64,000 nt of DNA from CAYMTR01 sp964393405 (lineage in GTDB: Bacteria > Bacteroidota > Bacteroidia > Bacteroidales > Prolixibacteraceae): positions 1-64,000 of the forward strand of contig CAYMTR010000007.1 of the NCBI GenBank assembly GCA_964393405.1. Reading direction: 5' to 3'. Position numbers and translations under genes: made by a program. Below the pieces are notes generated by a model. It searched no databases, was not told the DNA's origin, and saw only the letters and a list, made by a program, of their open reading frames with translations. Below, piece by piece: positions 25,683-34,089 of this stretch (the first letter of the stretch is position 1; each line of letters opens with the position of its first letter).

Positions 25683-26906
25683 TTATAAATAAAGGTTGCT
25701 GTCGCCGTAGCTTAGAAAGCGATAATCGTTTTTAAGGGCATGATTATAGATGGTTTTCCACTCTTTTCCTGTAAAAGCAGAAATTAAAAGAAGTAATGTG
25801 CTTTTGGGTTGATGAAAGTTTGTAAGCATTCCGTCAATAACTCTGAATTTGTAACCCGGAACAATGATTACTTGGGTTGAAGAGTTTATCTTTTCAATTC
25901 CTTTTATTTTCATGTAGTTGGAAAGTGACAGAAAAGATTCTTTTCTTGAAAATTCTTGTTCTTGTTTGTATGGTTCCCACTGCCGAACAGCCAGCTTTTC
26001 AACATCAATATTAGGGTTTAAAATAGTTTTACTCCCCATGAGATGAATGCTTTCAAGTGTCCTTATTGAAGTTGTCCCTACAGCAATTATTTTTCCTTCG
26101 TGTTTTGAAATAGTATCGAGGAAGTCTGGTTCAAATGAAATAAATTCTGTATGCATCTCGTGGTCATTCACAAGATTGGTTTTTACAGGCTGAAATGTGC
26201 CAGCTCCCACATGAAGTGTTGTTTCTGCTGTTTTTATACCTTTTTCTTTCAGTGATTCAAAAACACTTTCAGTGAAATGGAGTCCAGCTGTTGGAGCTGC
26301 TACTGAGCCCTTTATTTTTGAATATACAGTTTGATATCTTGTGATGTCGCTTACCTCAGTATCCCTATTAAGGTATGGAGGTATGGGAATATTTCCCGTT
26401 ATTTCAATTATGTCAGAAAAGTTGAGCGATGGATTGTCCCATTTGAATTTAATAATACAATAGCCTCCTGATTTTTCTATATTTTCTGCTGAAAGATAGT
26501 ATTTCTTTCCCTCCATTATAAACTGAAGACTAAGTTGGCCTTCTTTCCATTTTTTTAGGTTTCCAACAACACACTTCCAGCTGCATTCTTCTGTTTGCTG
26601 AAAGTTATTTGCATAATCAGAAGGGTCGTGAGGATCGAGAATGAATATTTCAATTCGGGCTCCACTCTCTTTATGGAAAATTATCCTAGCCCTGATAACT
26701 TTTGTGTTATTAAAAACAAGCAAGCTGCTATCCGGTATGTTTGATGCAAGGTTGAAAAACTTATCATCCCTGATATTTCCTTTTTCCCATATCAATAATT
26801 TAGAATGGTCTCGCTGTGCTAAAGGATATTTTGCAATCTTTTCGTCAGGAAGATTGTAGTCAAACTCTTCTATTGAAATTTCCGGTATAAGTTTGCTTTT
26901 TGTCAT
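25683..26906 (-). CDS. queA: S-adenosylmethionine:tRNA ribosyltransferase-isomerase
   Basis: QueA transfers and isomerises the ribosyl group of SAM onto 7-aminomethyl-7-deazaguanine in tRNA, making epoxyqueuosine. The 407 residues are somewhat longer than E. coli QueA (about 356), with an insertion in the N-terminal half. Family motifs are clear: the N-terminal FDYNLPDEKIAKYPLAQRD, LVFNNTKVIRAR, SVAAPTAGLHFTE, TLHVGAGTFQPVK, HEMHTEF and the C-terminal FHQPKSTLLLLISAF and YGDSNLYL. A TAATTTTG element (26914-26921, minus strand) lies just upstream, but no well-spaced -33 box is visible, so the promoter is unclear. Confidence 0.96.
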   Translation of the reverse strand: MTKSKLIPEISIEEFDYNLPDEKIAKYPLAQRDHSKLLIWEKGNIRDDKFFNLASNIPDSSLLVFNNTKVIRARIIFHKESGARIEIFILDPHDPSDYANNFQQTEECSWKCVVGNLKKWKEGQLSLQFIMEGKKYYLSAENIEKSGGYCIIKFKWDNPSLNFSDIIEITGNIPIPPYLNRDTEVSDITRYQTVYSKIKGSVAAPTAGLHFTESVFESLKEKGIKTAETTLHVGAGTFQPVKTNLVNDHEMHTEFISFEPDFLDTISKHEGKIIAVGTTSIRTLESIHLMGSKTILNPNIDVEKLAVRQWEPYKQEQEFSRKESFLSLSNYMKIKGIEKINSSTQVIIVPGYKFRVIDGMLTNFHQPKSTLLLLISAFTGKEWKTIYNHALKNDYRFLSYGDSNLYL

Positions 26907-26936
26907 CGGTGGGCAAAATTAATTTTTTCTAGATAC

Positions 26937-26966
26937 AAAAAAAAGGCTGCCTTATTAAGGGCAGCC
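26937..26966 (-). terminator. Rho-independent terminator of the 948-residue T9SS protein gene
   Basis: On the minus strand GGCTGCC and GGCAGCC form a 7-bp stem around an 8-nt AT-rich loop, followed by eight T (26944-26937). It lies 27 bp after the stop at 26993 and directly before queA, separating the two transcripts. Confidence 0.9.
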
Positions 26967-26992
26967 TCTAATCATCATTAATCAAACATTAG

Positions 26993-29839
26993 TTAGTTTT
27001 TAATAAATCTGGTAGTCGATACTTCCTTGTTGCTATGTACTTTAAGTATATAAGCACCTCTAGAAAGTTCTGTTACATTAATTTCATTTGATCCGTCAAG
27101 ACTCTTAATGATATTTCCTGTGATACCAAGAATTTCGACCTTTTCAATATTGTCCATGCCTTTGATGTTTAGAACGTTAGTTGCAGGATTAGGATATACG
27201 GAAATTCTTGAACTCATTTCATTTGCAGAGCTAACTAAAACAGTTGCATTAACTGAAGCTTTAGTTGCCGAAACGTTACCATGATTGTCAACTGTTTCAA
27301 ATGAGAAGGTATAATCACCGTTAGCAAGATCTTTTACTACAAGGGTGTTTCCTGTTTCTTTAGGGAACAATTTTTCTTTAATCATAACACCCCCTTGGAA
27401 TACATTGTAATATAGAATTGCAATATTATCAGTTGCATTATCCCATGATAGTGTAACTTTATTTTGATCAACGGCTGCGGCTAAGTTAGTAGCTACTGTT
27501 GGAGCTTCTTCGTCAGGAATCAAGTTAAATGTTCCCATTCCTTCAAATTGTAAAGTTCCAAACATTGAAGCATCATTATAAGGTTTATCAGTTGAGCTAA
27601 CAAAAGTAATTTGGTTACGGTTTGCATCTGAAGCAGAAGCATCGTTGTCACTTACTAAAACATCAAATCCTATTTGAGTACCAATTTCAGGCTCGAAATC
27701 TGCCATGAGTGAATCCCAAGGCACTGTAAGTTCAAATTTGTAACCTTTATTTGTTTTAGTATATACCTGAACAATTCCACCGACCTTAAATGTTGTATTG
27801 TTTGTTACGAAATCAACATCAGGTACAAGCCTGAATTGGAAGTCGTTGGCATCCCAAGAAGGATCTATTGAGGCCATCCAGCCACCATTGCGTGGCCAGT
27901 GGATATTCTTTGAGTTATCCATATCGAAGTAAACTTCAATATTATCAACCTGATAGCTTGTTCCTGTGTTTACAATACTGTCATCAACTATGTCAAAAAT
28001 GATGTTCATGTTATCAGCATCCCACTTAAGGTTAATATTGCAAGTGAAATCATCAGGTGAATCAACAGTTCCAACAACAACAGTTTCAGCAACAAAATCG
28101 TTAACACCTTCCGGAGCTTGTACGAGTCCCATGATAGCAATATCGTCAAGATAAATCTGTTCATTACCTTGTACGCAGGCGAATCTTACATCTAAAAGTT
28201 TTCCTCTCAAATTAACCGGAATAACAATATAATCCCATTTCCCATATGCATTTCCTGTGATGAGAACTGACATGTCAGCCTGAATCCAAGAGCCTCCATC
28301 GATTCTGTATTCCACGTTGAGAGATTGATGAGTAAGGGTGTCAGCTGAAAGAGTTCTTGCTCTAGCATAACCAAATTCTATTGAAGATACTGAGAATGCA
28401 TCGGCAATATTTATACCTGTAAAAACGAGAGTGTCCCAGCTTCCTTTGTAAGCATCACCGTCGCGGATAGCAAGATGAGCGTGGATATTGCCTGAAGGTT
28501 TTTCCCAATATTCAGGTTTTGTGAATGTATCATCATAATTATTAAGACGCAAAGATGAGTCGGAGCCGGCAGTGATATAACCGTTTGTTGAAGTCAAGCT
28601 GCTAAGGCAATCAGTCCAGTCGAAATGCCATGCTGAGCCGGAACCCCAACCGCTAGCCTGAGGAACTGTATTGTTAGTGTCGAATGCTTTAATACCAAAT
28701 GTTTCTTTGGTAATCATTCCAGCCATAAGTGGATATGAAGGAGCAAGACCAACAATACTTATATCATCGAGATAAATCTGTTCGTTAGGTTGAACACAAG
28801 CGAATCTTACATCAAGCTTGCTTCCGGAAATAGTAACAGGAATAACGATGTAATCCCATTTCCCATAAGCATTTCCTGTGTTAACAACAGACATATCGGC
28901 TTGAATCCATGCACCTCCGTCGATACTATATTCGACGTTGAGAGATTGATGAGTAAGGGTGTCAGCAGAAAGAGTTCTAGCTCTTGAGTAGCCAAATTCA
29001 ATACTTGTTACAGCGTAAGTTTGCGAGATGTTAATATTTGAATAAACGAGAGTGTCCCAGCTTCCTTTGTAAGCATCACCATCGCGGATAGAAAGATGAG
29101 CGTGGGTATTGCCTGAAGGTTTTTCCCAATATTCAGGTTTTGTGAATGTATCATCATAATTATTAAGACGCAAAGATGAGTCGGAGCCGGCAGTGATATA
29201 ACCGTTTGTTGAAGTCAAGCTGCTAAGGCAATCAGTCCAGTCGAAATGCCATGCTGAGCCGGAACCCCAACCGCTAGCCTGAGGAACTGTATTGTTAGTG
29301 TCGAACGCTTTAATACCAAATGTTTCTTTTGCTATGACGACCTTTTCACCACCTGTCATTTTAATATTATCAAACAAGATAACACCGGTTATGTCAGATT
29401 GGAAAGCAATTTGATTATAATCATAAGCAGTAAGTTTTGAAATGTCAAAAACAAGGTTTGTCCATGTATTTGCAGGGACATTTGATTTTGCATTAGTAAA
29501 GTTAGCTGCGCCTGAAGCTGAATTGTCCATATACAATTGAATAGTACCTCCTATTGACATGTACACATCAACAGAAATAGAAGCTAAGCTGCTTGAAAGC
29601 AAGGAATTGTCAGACCAATTTCTGAATCCGTTCCATGCACCGCCGCTTTGATCGAGTGATCCGCATTGTGCAGATGAGTTGCCTGTAGTGTTGGGGTTGG
29701 CTACAACTGCAACAGGAGCACCCCAGCTACCCCATGCTCCTAATTCACCGCTTTCAAAGTCACCCATATTTATTATCTGGGCGTTTGAAAAGAGTGTAAA
29801 AGCAGCCATGATTAAAATTAAAAGAATAGATTTCTTCAT
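26993..29839 (-). CDS. T9SS-secreted modular protein with two near-identical 207-residue repeats and a CBM9-like domain
   Basis: Exported protein of 948 residues. A signal peptide (1-20) is followed by a beta-sandwich domain (about 21-168). Two tandem copies of a jelly-roll-like domain then begin at KETFGIKAFDTNN (about 171-375 and 378-580; both contain SGWGSGSAWHFDWTDCLSSL and NEQIYLDDI). Next come a CBM9-like module (about 585-770, INLKWDADNMNIIFDIVDDS), a fibronectin-III-like domain (about 778-865) and a type A T9SS sorting domain (SVYPNPATNVLNI to TRFIKN). No catalytic motif was found, so it is probably a surface carbohydrate-binding or structural protein. Its promoter is overlapped by a LacI-type operator. 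Confidence 0.85.
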   Translation of the reverse strand: MKKSILLILIMAAFTLFSNAQIINMGDFESGELGAWGSWGAPVAVVANPNTTGNSSAQCGSLDQSGGAWNGFRNWSDNSLLSSSLASISVDVYMSIGGTIQLYMDNSASGAANFTNAKSNVPANTWTNLVFDISKLTAYDYNQIAFQSDITGVILFDNIKMTGGEKVVIAKETFGIKAFDTNNTVPQASGWGSGSAWHFDWTDCLSSLTSTNGYITAGSDSSLRLNNYDDTFTKPEYWEKPSGNTHAHLSIRDGDAYKGSWDTLVYSNINISQTYAVTSIEFGYSRARTLSADTLTHQSLNVEYSIDGGAWIQADMSVVNTGNAYGKWDYIVIPVTISGSKLDVRFACVQPNEQIYLDDISIVGLAPSYPLMAGMITKETFGIKAFDTNNTVPQASGWGSGSAWHFDWTDCLSSLTSTNGYITAGSDSSLRLNNYDDTFTKPEYWEKPSGNIHAHLAIRDGDAYKGSWDTLVFTGINIADAFSVSSIEFGYARARTLSADTLTHQSLNVEYRIDGGSWIQADMSVLITGNAYGKWDYIVIPVNLRGKLLDVRFACVQGNEQIYLDDIAIMGLVQAPEGVNDFVAETVVVGTVDSPDDFTCNINLKWDADNMNIIFDIVDDSIVNTGTSYQVDNIEVYFDMDNSKNIHWPRNGGWMASIDPSWDANDFQFRLVPDVDFVTNNTTFKVGGIVQVYTKTNKGYKFELTVPWDSLMADFEPEIGTQIGFDVLVSDNDASASDANRNQITFVSSTDKPYNDASMFGTLQFEGMGTFNLIPDEEAPTVATNLAAAVDQNKVTLSWDNATDNIAILYYNVFQGGVMIKEKLFPKETGNTLVVKDLANGDYTFSFETVDNHGNVSATKASVNATVLVSSANEMSSRISVYPNPATNVLNIKGMDNIEKVEILGITGNIIKSLDGSNEINVTELSRGAYILKVHSNKEVSTTRFIKN
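28088..29329 (-). repeat. Intragenic tandem duplication, 621-bp period
   Basis: Two consecutive 621-bp (207-codon) units encode the duplicated domain. The segment 28424-28708 matches 29045-29329 with only 4 differences that I could count in 285 bp. The other half of each unit is clearly more diverged. That pattern suggests a recent local gene conversion on top of an older duplication. The outer edges are approximate. Confidence 0.88.
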
Positions 29840-29916
29840 GATTTCGTTAGGTTTAATTATTCATTAATTCTATAATTTATTAAAAGATTGATTAGCTAAT
29901 TTTTATATGAAGGAAC

Positions 29917-29946
29917 CAAAGTTATAAAAATATTTGAGTTACGCAA
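29917..29946 (-). promoter_or_regulatory. Bacteroidota-type promoter of the 948-residue protein gene
   Basis: On the minus strand TTG (29946-29944), a 19-bp spacer and TAACTTTG (29924-29917) match the -33/-7 pattern TTG...TAnnTTTG of Bacteroidota housekeeping sigma. Transcription would start near 29910, giving a leader of about 70 nt. The -33 TTG lies inside a LacI-like palindrome. Confidence 0.68.
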
Positions 29947-29956
29947 CCGATTGCAT
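29941..29956. promoter_or_regulatory. LacI-family operator-like palindrome over the -33 box
   Basis: The 12-bp core GCAACCGATTGC (29943-29954) has GCAA/TTGC half sites around a central CG pair, the design of LacI/GalR-family operators. It overlaps the -33 TTG of the downstream promoter, so a bound repressor would block transcription. No LacI-family gene is in the window. Confidence 0.55.
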
Positions 29957-29999
29957 AAACAGATTTTTATAGATATCCTAAAAAGTTGACTAATAGCTT

Positions 30000-30013
30000 G
30001 TCAACCGATTACC
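30000..30013. promoter_or_regulatory. Second copy of the CAACCGATT operator-like site
   Basis: The nonamer CAACCGATT recurs at 30002-30010, 58 bp from the first copy at 29944-29952 and in the same orientation. The flanks (GT...AC) preserve partial symmetry. Two sites at this spacing could allow cooperative or looping repression. Weaker than the first site. Confidence 0.4.
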
Positions 30014-30234
30014 TTATAATAGCGTAAATGTTCTAAGTTATTTGATTTTATTGATCTTCTTAGAGATTTTTATTTTGTTAAAAATGTAAAAGGTAAAAGA
30101 GTCAAATAATATCATTCTGTCTATGAAAAATAACAGTGTATCTATTTTTATTTTATCAGGAGTGGTAAATATTTATATTAGTGTGGAAATTAAATTTTAT
30201 GATTTTATTAAATGTCTAATTTAAATTTAAAAGT

Positions 30235-30603
30235 ATGAAAATATTATTTTCAGTATTAGCATTATTCTTTTCAGTTTCGGTTGCTTTGGCAGGAAACTTT
30301 GAAGGAACATGGAAAGCAACTATAGATACGCCTAATGGTGGCTTTGAACTTACTTACGTTTTTAAAATGGAAGGTAAAAACCTGACAGGAAAAATGACTG
30401 GAATGATGGGTGATATACCTGTTAACAATATAGTTGTTAAAGGCGATCAGCTGAAATTTGAAACAACAATGCAGGGAATGGATGGATCACAGTCAACTAC
30501 AATAAAACATGATTGTACTTTTAAAGATGATGATAATATTATGATGAAGGTCATTGGCACACCTATGGGAGATAGTGAAATGATATTGAAAAGGCAAAAA
30601 TAA
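30235..30603 (+). CDS. Small exported protein, lipocalin-like beta fold, function unknown
   Basis: Protein of 122 residues with a signal peptide (1-19, cleaved after ALA). The mature part is a repetitive antiparallel-strand pattern (GNFEGTWKATIDTPNGGFEL, YVFKMEGKNLTGKMTGMMG, MILKRQK). The GTW start and alternating strands resemble small lipocalin-like or DUF-type proteins common in this phylum that bind small hydrophobic ligands. I know no assigned function. It forms a one-gene transcript with its own strong terminator 35 bp downstream. Confidence 0.85.
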   Translation: MKILFSVLALFFSVSVALAGNFEGTWKATIDTPNGGFELTYVFKMEGKNLTGKMTGMMGDIPVNNIVVKGDQLKFETTMQGMDGSQSTTIKHDCTFKDDDNIMMKVIGTPMGDSEMILKRQK

Positions 30604-30638
30604 AAGGTCACATTATTAGTTTAGTTTGATTAGCAGTT

Positions 30639-30674
30639 TTAGCCATACATCTTTTGATGTGTGGCTAATTTTTT
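30639..30674 (+). terminator. Rho-independent terminator after the small exported protein gene
   Basis: A 13-bp stem (TTAGCCATACATC with GATGTGTGGCTAA, one T-G wobble) around a TTTT loop is followed by six T. Confidence 0.92.
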
Positions 30675-30713
30675 ATCAAAAACGATACATAGTAATTAAT
30701 TCTTTTCTTGGTT

Positions 30714-30721
30714 TATCTTTG
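30714..30721 (+). promoter_or_regulatory. -7 element (TATCTTTG) upstream of the Smr-domain gene
   Basis: TATCTTTG is a perfect match to TAnnTTTG and ends 21 bp before the start codon. No convincing TTG box is seen 17-23 bp upstream, so only the -7 part is supported. Confidence 0.45.
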
Positions 30722-30742
30722 TAATAAAATTCATAATGATAT

Positions 30743-31804
30743 ATGTTAAAAATAGGAGATAAAGTTAAATTCATTAATGAAGTCGGAGGAGGCAGAATTA
30801 CTGGGTTTCAAGGCAAGACAATTGCTATTGTTGAAAATCATGATGGTTTTGAGATTCCTACATTAATGACTCAGCTTATTAAGATTGAAGATGTTGATAC
30901 AGAGAGAACTATCAATAGGGATTATTCAAAGAAGCCTGCACCTGTAAAGCAGGTTGAGAAAGCAGAGGGAAAAGTTAAAGAACCTGAACACAAACCTTCA
31001 ATTATCAGCGGGAATGATGAGCCTAAGTTTTTTATAGCCTTTTACCCACTTGATCAAAAGAATCCGGTAGGTGATGAAATAGAAGTGTATCTTATAAACG
31101 ATAGTAATTTTACCCTTTTATATCATTTCTGCCATTTCGACGGAGAAAAATATAAAACAGTTGATTACGGAGAGCTGGAGCCAAATACTAAAAACCTGAT
31201 TCAAAGTATTTCTCCACACGACCTTAGTAATTTGCCAAGATTCTGGTTTCGTATTATCCCTTTCATGAAGGAGTCTAAAACTCTTTCAAATGTTGTTGTT
31301 AAAGATATTTCTGTCAACACTGTAAAATTCTACAAGGAGAAAAGCTTTACCCGGACTGCCTTTTTTAAGGGACATGCTATGATTTTCGATCTTGTAACTA
31401 ATCCAATGAAGGATGAAATTGATAAGCTTACTGACAGCGATTTCAAAAAAGTAATTAATGAAAAGGATATTGAAAACCGCCCACCTGAACCGACTATAAC
31501 TAAAATTAAAACTCCTGAAACCCTTGAAGTCGACCTTCATATTGAACAACTAATAGACAATTCAAACGGATTATCCAATCACGAGATGTTACAAATCCAG
31601 ATGGACAAATTTCATTCAGAAATGAAAGATGCTATTGAAAAAAGAGTGTCCAGAATTGTCTTTATTCATGGGGTCGGGAATGGAGTTCTTAAACAAGAAA
31701 TTTATAAGAAGCTAAAGTCAACTTACGCTAAGTATTATTTTCAAGATGCTTCTTTCCATGAATATGGTTTTGGGGCTACTATGGTTATTCTGAAAAGGAA
31801 TTGA
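30743..31804 (+). CDS. DUF2027 and Smr-domain protein
   Basis: Cytoplasmic protein of 353 residues. It starts with a small barrel-like segment (MLKIGDKVKFINEVGGGRI) akin to the MutS2 KOW-like region. A charged linker (about 55-85) leads to a DUF2027-type beta-sandwich (about 90-215). The C-terminal Smr domain (about 262-353) has VDLHIEQL, the FIHGVGNGVLKQEI nucleic-acid-binding loop and FHEYGFGATMVIL. Smr domains nick or bind DNA or RNA. The ATPase and mismatch-binding parts of MutS2 are absent, so this is not MutS2. In this phylum it is a common stand-alone protein; RNase P RNA follows immediately. Confidence 0.9.
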   Translation: MLKIGDKVKFINEVGGGRITGFQGKTIAIVENHDGFEIPTLMTQLIKIEDVDTERTINRDYSKKPAPVKQVEKAEGKVKEPEHKPSIISGNDEPKFFIAFYPLDQKNPVGDEIEVYLINDSNFTLLYHFCHFDGEKYKTVDYGELEPNTKNLIQSISPHDLSNLPRFWFRIIPFMKESKTLSNVVVKDISVNTVKFYKEKSFTRTAFFKGHAMIFDLVTNPMKDEIDKLTDSDFKKVINEKDIENRPPEPTITKIKTPETLEVDLHIEQLIDNSNGLSNHEMLQIQMDKFHSEMKDAIEKRVSRIVFIHGVGNGVLKQEIYKKLKSTYAKYYFQDASFHEYGFGATMVILKRN

Positions 31805-31812
31805 TTTTTTAT

Positions 31813-31820
31813 TAATTTTG
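31813..31820 (+). promoter_or_regulatory. -7 element of the rnpB promoter
   Basis: TAATTTTG matches TAnnTTTG and ends 4 bp before the predicted 5' end of RNase P RNA, exactly the distance expected for initiation. No clear -33 TTG was found at the right distance. The element overlaps nothing coding, as the Smr-domain stop is at 31804. Confidence 0.5.
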
Positions 31821-31824
31821 CAGC

Positions 31825-32170
31825 AAAGCAGACTGTTCTATCGCTCCGGTTTATACCGGGGAGGAAAGTCCGGACAACAAAGGGCATTCCGCTCCCGAAA
31901 GGGGAGATGTTCGTGAGGGTATGGTAACGGAGAAGAAAATAACCGCCTGTCGAAAGAAAGGTAAGGGTGAGAAGGCGAGGTAAGAGCTCACCGGTTTTGT
32001 AGGCAACTACAGAAGCCGTCCGTCCCGGAAGTTGCAAGACCAAATATATCCTGAAAGCTACGGCACATAGCTGCCCGCTGTGTTTGTTTCAACGTGTTGG
32101 ACTGTTCAGGAGGGGTAGGTTGCATAGATAAATGATAGAGTAAACAGAACCCGGCTTACTGGTCTGCTTT
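31825..32170 (+). ncRNA. rnpB: RNase P RNA, bacterial type A
   Basis: Catalytic RNA that removes 5' leaders from pre-tRNA. The conserved 5' region GAGGAAAGTCCGGACAACA (CR-I) and the 3' region AGTAAACAGAACCCGGCTTA (CR-V) are both present. The ends pair as helix P1 (AAAGCAGAC at 31825 with GTCTGCTTT at 32162-32170). Length of about 346 nt suits the family. The T-rich tail after P1 may act as terminator, although the next gene starts only 15 bp later. An ORF antisense to it is ignored. Confidence 0.97.
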
Positions 32171-32184
32171 TTATATTTTCATAT

Positions 32185-33507
32185 ATGAATGAATATCTGA
32201 AGTTTTTACATGAATTGGCTGTTGATGTTGAGCAACGCCACTCTAAATATGAAAAACCGCTAAAATGGTTCCATCCTTATAAGTCTTTCAATCTTGGCGA
32301 TCGTAAAAACATAATTTTTAATTCAATTGAAGAGCATCTGAACTGGAACTTCAAAAAGACTAAGCCTTGGATTAATTCGTTGTCCAAAGGCTGCGTTTTA
32401 TGCGGAGAAGGGGAGTGGTCTTGCCTTTTTATCACAGGTGAGTGCAACGGTACTTGTTTTTATTGTCCTGCGCGCCAAGACAAAGATGAAACACCTCAAA
32501 CCCAGATGCTTCTTTTTGAGTCTCCTGATTTCTACGTTGATTACATAAACCGGTTTAAATTTAAAGGAGTAAGTTTTAGCGGGGGTGAGCCTTTATTAGT
32601 GTTTGATCGCACCCTTAATTTTATTAAAAAAGTAAGAGAGGGGTGTGATCCTTCGATATATATTTGGATGTATACAAATGGCATACTGGCAAGTGAAGAA
32701 AAATTCAAACTTTTAGCTGAGGCTGGCCTCAATGAAATAAGGTTTGATCTTGGGGCAGTAAATTATAACCCAAAAATTTTACAGTATGCATCAAAATATA
32801 TTGAAAACGTTACCGTTGAAATACCTGCTGTGCCTGAAGAAAAGGCAAAACTTCTTTCGATTCTTCCACTGCTCGTTGAATATGGTGTTACAAATCTGAA
32901 CCTCCACCAGCTGCGTCTCACTGAATATAATTCCTCAAAATTGCTTCGAAGGAATTATACTTATCAGCATGGAGAACAACCTGTGGTGATTGAATCAGAA
33001 ATTACTGCTTTTGAAATAATGAAATTCGTCGTTGATAATAAGCTTCCATTAGGGGTGAATTTATGCAATCTTCAGTTTAAAAACAGATTTCAGAGATCAG
33101 GATTCAGAAAGAAGATGGCCTCCGAATTAATCAAAAAAGGCGAAGAAACTACTGAAAACGGTTACATTCGCAAAATTGAAGCTACAGTCAACGGTTCTAT
33201 TGAAACTATTTCTTTTGGTGAACTTGAAAAATGCTTAGGTTCTATCTCACTTGTTAAAGTTATTTATACCAGAAGAGTGCTTGGAAATCTTAGTCAAAAA
33301 GAAAACGAGGGATCATATTTTATAAACGAAAAATCATACCCAATAAGCGAAGGACTTGCCACAAATCCAATAGTTCTCCAACCCGGTTTAATCAGCAGTT
33401 ATATAGAAATGATTAACTCATCAGGAAAACTAATTCCTGAAGACTCATTACTGTTTGAAGCATGGAAGTATGAGTTTATTGAAGAAGGAATGAGGGAATA
33501 CTTTTAA
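32185..33507 (+). CDS. Radical SAM protein of unknown reaction with two Cys clusters
   Basis: Protein of 440 residues. The radical SAM motif is C87-x3-C91-x2-C94 (ECNGTCFYCPARQ), with the usual GGEPLL glycine motif (SFSGGEPLLVF). Three extra cysteines just before it (C70-x2-C73-x6-C80, KGCVLCGEGEWSC) could bind a second cluster or metal. The C-terminal third (about 325-440) is not part of the barrel and resembles no domain I recognise. It starts 15 bp after rnpB and may be read from the same promoter, and ends one base before the convergent ribH stop. Substrate unknown. Confidence 0.85.
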   Translation: MNEYLKFLHELAVDVEQRHSKYEKPLKWFHPYKSFNLGDRKNIIFNSIEEHLNWNFKKTKPWINSLSKGCVLCGEGEWSCLFITGECNGTCFYCPARQDKDETPQTQMLLFESPDFYVDYINRFKFKGVSFSGGEPLLVFDRTLNFIKKVREGCDPSIYIWMYTNGILASEEKFKLLAEAGLNEIRFDLGAVNYNPKILQYASKYIENVTVEIPAVPEEKAKLLSILPLLVEYGVTNLNLHQLRLTEYNSSKLLRRNYTYQHGEQPVVIESEITAFEIMKFVVDNKLPLGVNLCNLQFKNRFQRSGFRKKMASELIKKGEETTENGYIRKIEATVNGSIETISFGELEKCLGSISLVKVIYTRRVLGNLSQKENEGSYFINEKSYPISEGLATNPIVLQPGLISSYIEMINSSGKLIPEDSLLFEAWKYEFIEEGMREYF

Positions 33508-33508
33508 A

Positions 33509-34006
33509 TTATTTAATTCCTTCAATTAATCCTTTTTGAAGTGCAACCATCTTAATTGCAGTAACAGCTGCTTCATCTCCTTTGTTGCCAAGTTTGCCTC
33601 CTGCTCTGTCAAGAGCTTGTTGTTCGTTTAACGTAGTAAGAACGCCAAATATTACGGGGATATTATATTTTAAGTTTAGGTCAACAGCACCCTTGGTTAC
33701 CCCCTTACAGATATAATCAAAATGAGGTGTTTCTCCTTGAATTACACAGCCCAGCAGAATAATGGCATCAACATCTGAATATTCAGCTATCAGTTGTCCT
33801 CCAAGCGTTAGTTCAAAACTTCCAGGAACGTGCTTGATGATAATGTTTTCATCAATTGCACCATGTTTCTTTAACGTGTCAGAAGCTCCTTGAGCCAAAG
33901 CTCCTGTAATTTTGTAGTTCCATTCCGAAACAACTATTCCGAATTTCATGTTTGCTGCATCCGGAACAGTAGTAAGATCGTATTCTGATAAATTTCTTGT
34001 AGCCAT
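33509..34006 (-). CDS. ribH: 6,7-dimethyl-8-ribityllumazine synthase
   Basis: Penultimate enzyme of riboflavin synthesis, condensing ribityl-aminouracil with dihydroxybutanone phosphate. Landmarks are FGIVVSEWNYKITGAL, the VPGSFELTLGGQ loop, ILLGCVIQGETPHFDYICKG with catalytic His, and FGVLTTLNEQQALDRAGG. The start at 34006 (MATRNLSEYDL) agrees with homologues; an upstream ATG at 34024 adds six residues. It lies downstream of the TPR protein gene on the same strand, with a terminator-like hairpin between, an arrangement common in Bacteroidota. No FMN riboswitch precedes it. Confidence 0.96.
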   Translation of the reverse strand: MATRNLSEYDLTTVPDAANMKFGIVVSEWNYKITGALAQGASDTLKKHGAIDENIIIKHVPGSFELTLGGQLIAEYSDVDAIILLGCVIQGETPHFDYICKGVTKGAVDLNLKYNIPVIFGVLTTLNEQQALDRAGGKLGNKGDEAAVTAIKMVALQKGLIEGIK

Positions 34007-34031
34007 ATTTGCATTTTTATCCAATATTAAT

Positions 34032-34069
34032 AAAAAAACGGGCTGAATTTTTAATGCCGCCCGTTTTTT
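34032..34069 (-). terminator. Terminator/attenuator between the TPR gene and ribH
   Basis: An 11-bp A/T-flanked stem (AAAAAACGGGC pairing with GCCCGTTTTTT) encloses a 15-nt loop and has T runs on either strand. For the minus strand it ends the TPR gene transcript 20 bp after its stop. ribH begins about 25 bp later, so some read-through or a separate ribH promoter is likely. Confidence 0.8.
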
Positions 34070-34089
34070 GAATATCGTAATTTATTTCT

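Larger units (their letters stand above)
29840..30234. other. 395-bp divergent intergenic region
   Basis: AT-rich spacer between the T9SS protein gene (minus) and the small exported protein gene (plus). It contains the promoter and the two operator-like sites listed separately at 29917-30013. In the remaining 220 bp before 30235 I see no ORF, hairpin or clear promoter motif. Confidence 0.6.

Noticed and set aside
31741..32043. 100-codon minus-strand ORF
   Set aside because: It lies antisense to RNase P RNA and the Smr-domain gene end; composition and placement show it is a shadow.
33980..34031. FMN riboswitch before ribH
   Set aside because: The leader is too short and lacks any conserved RFN-element stems; only a terminator hairpin of the upstream gene is present.
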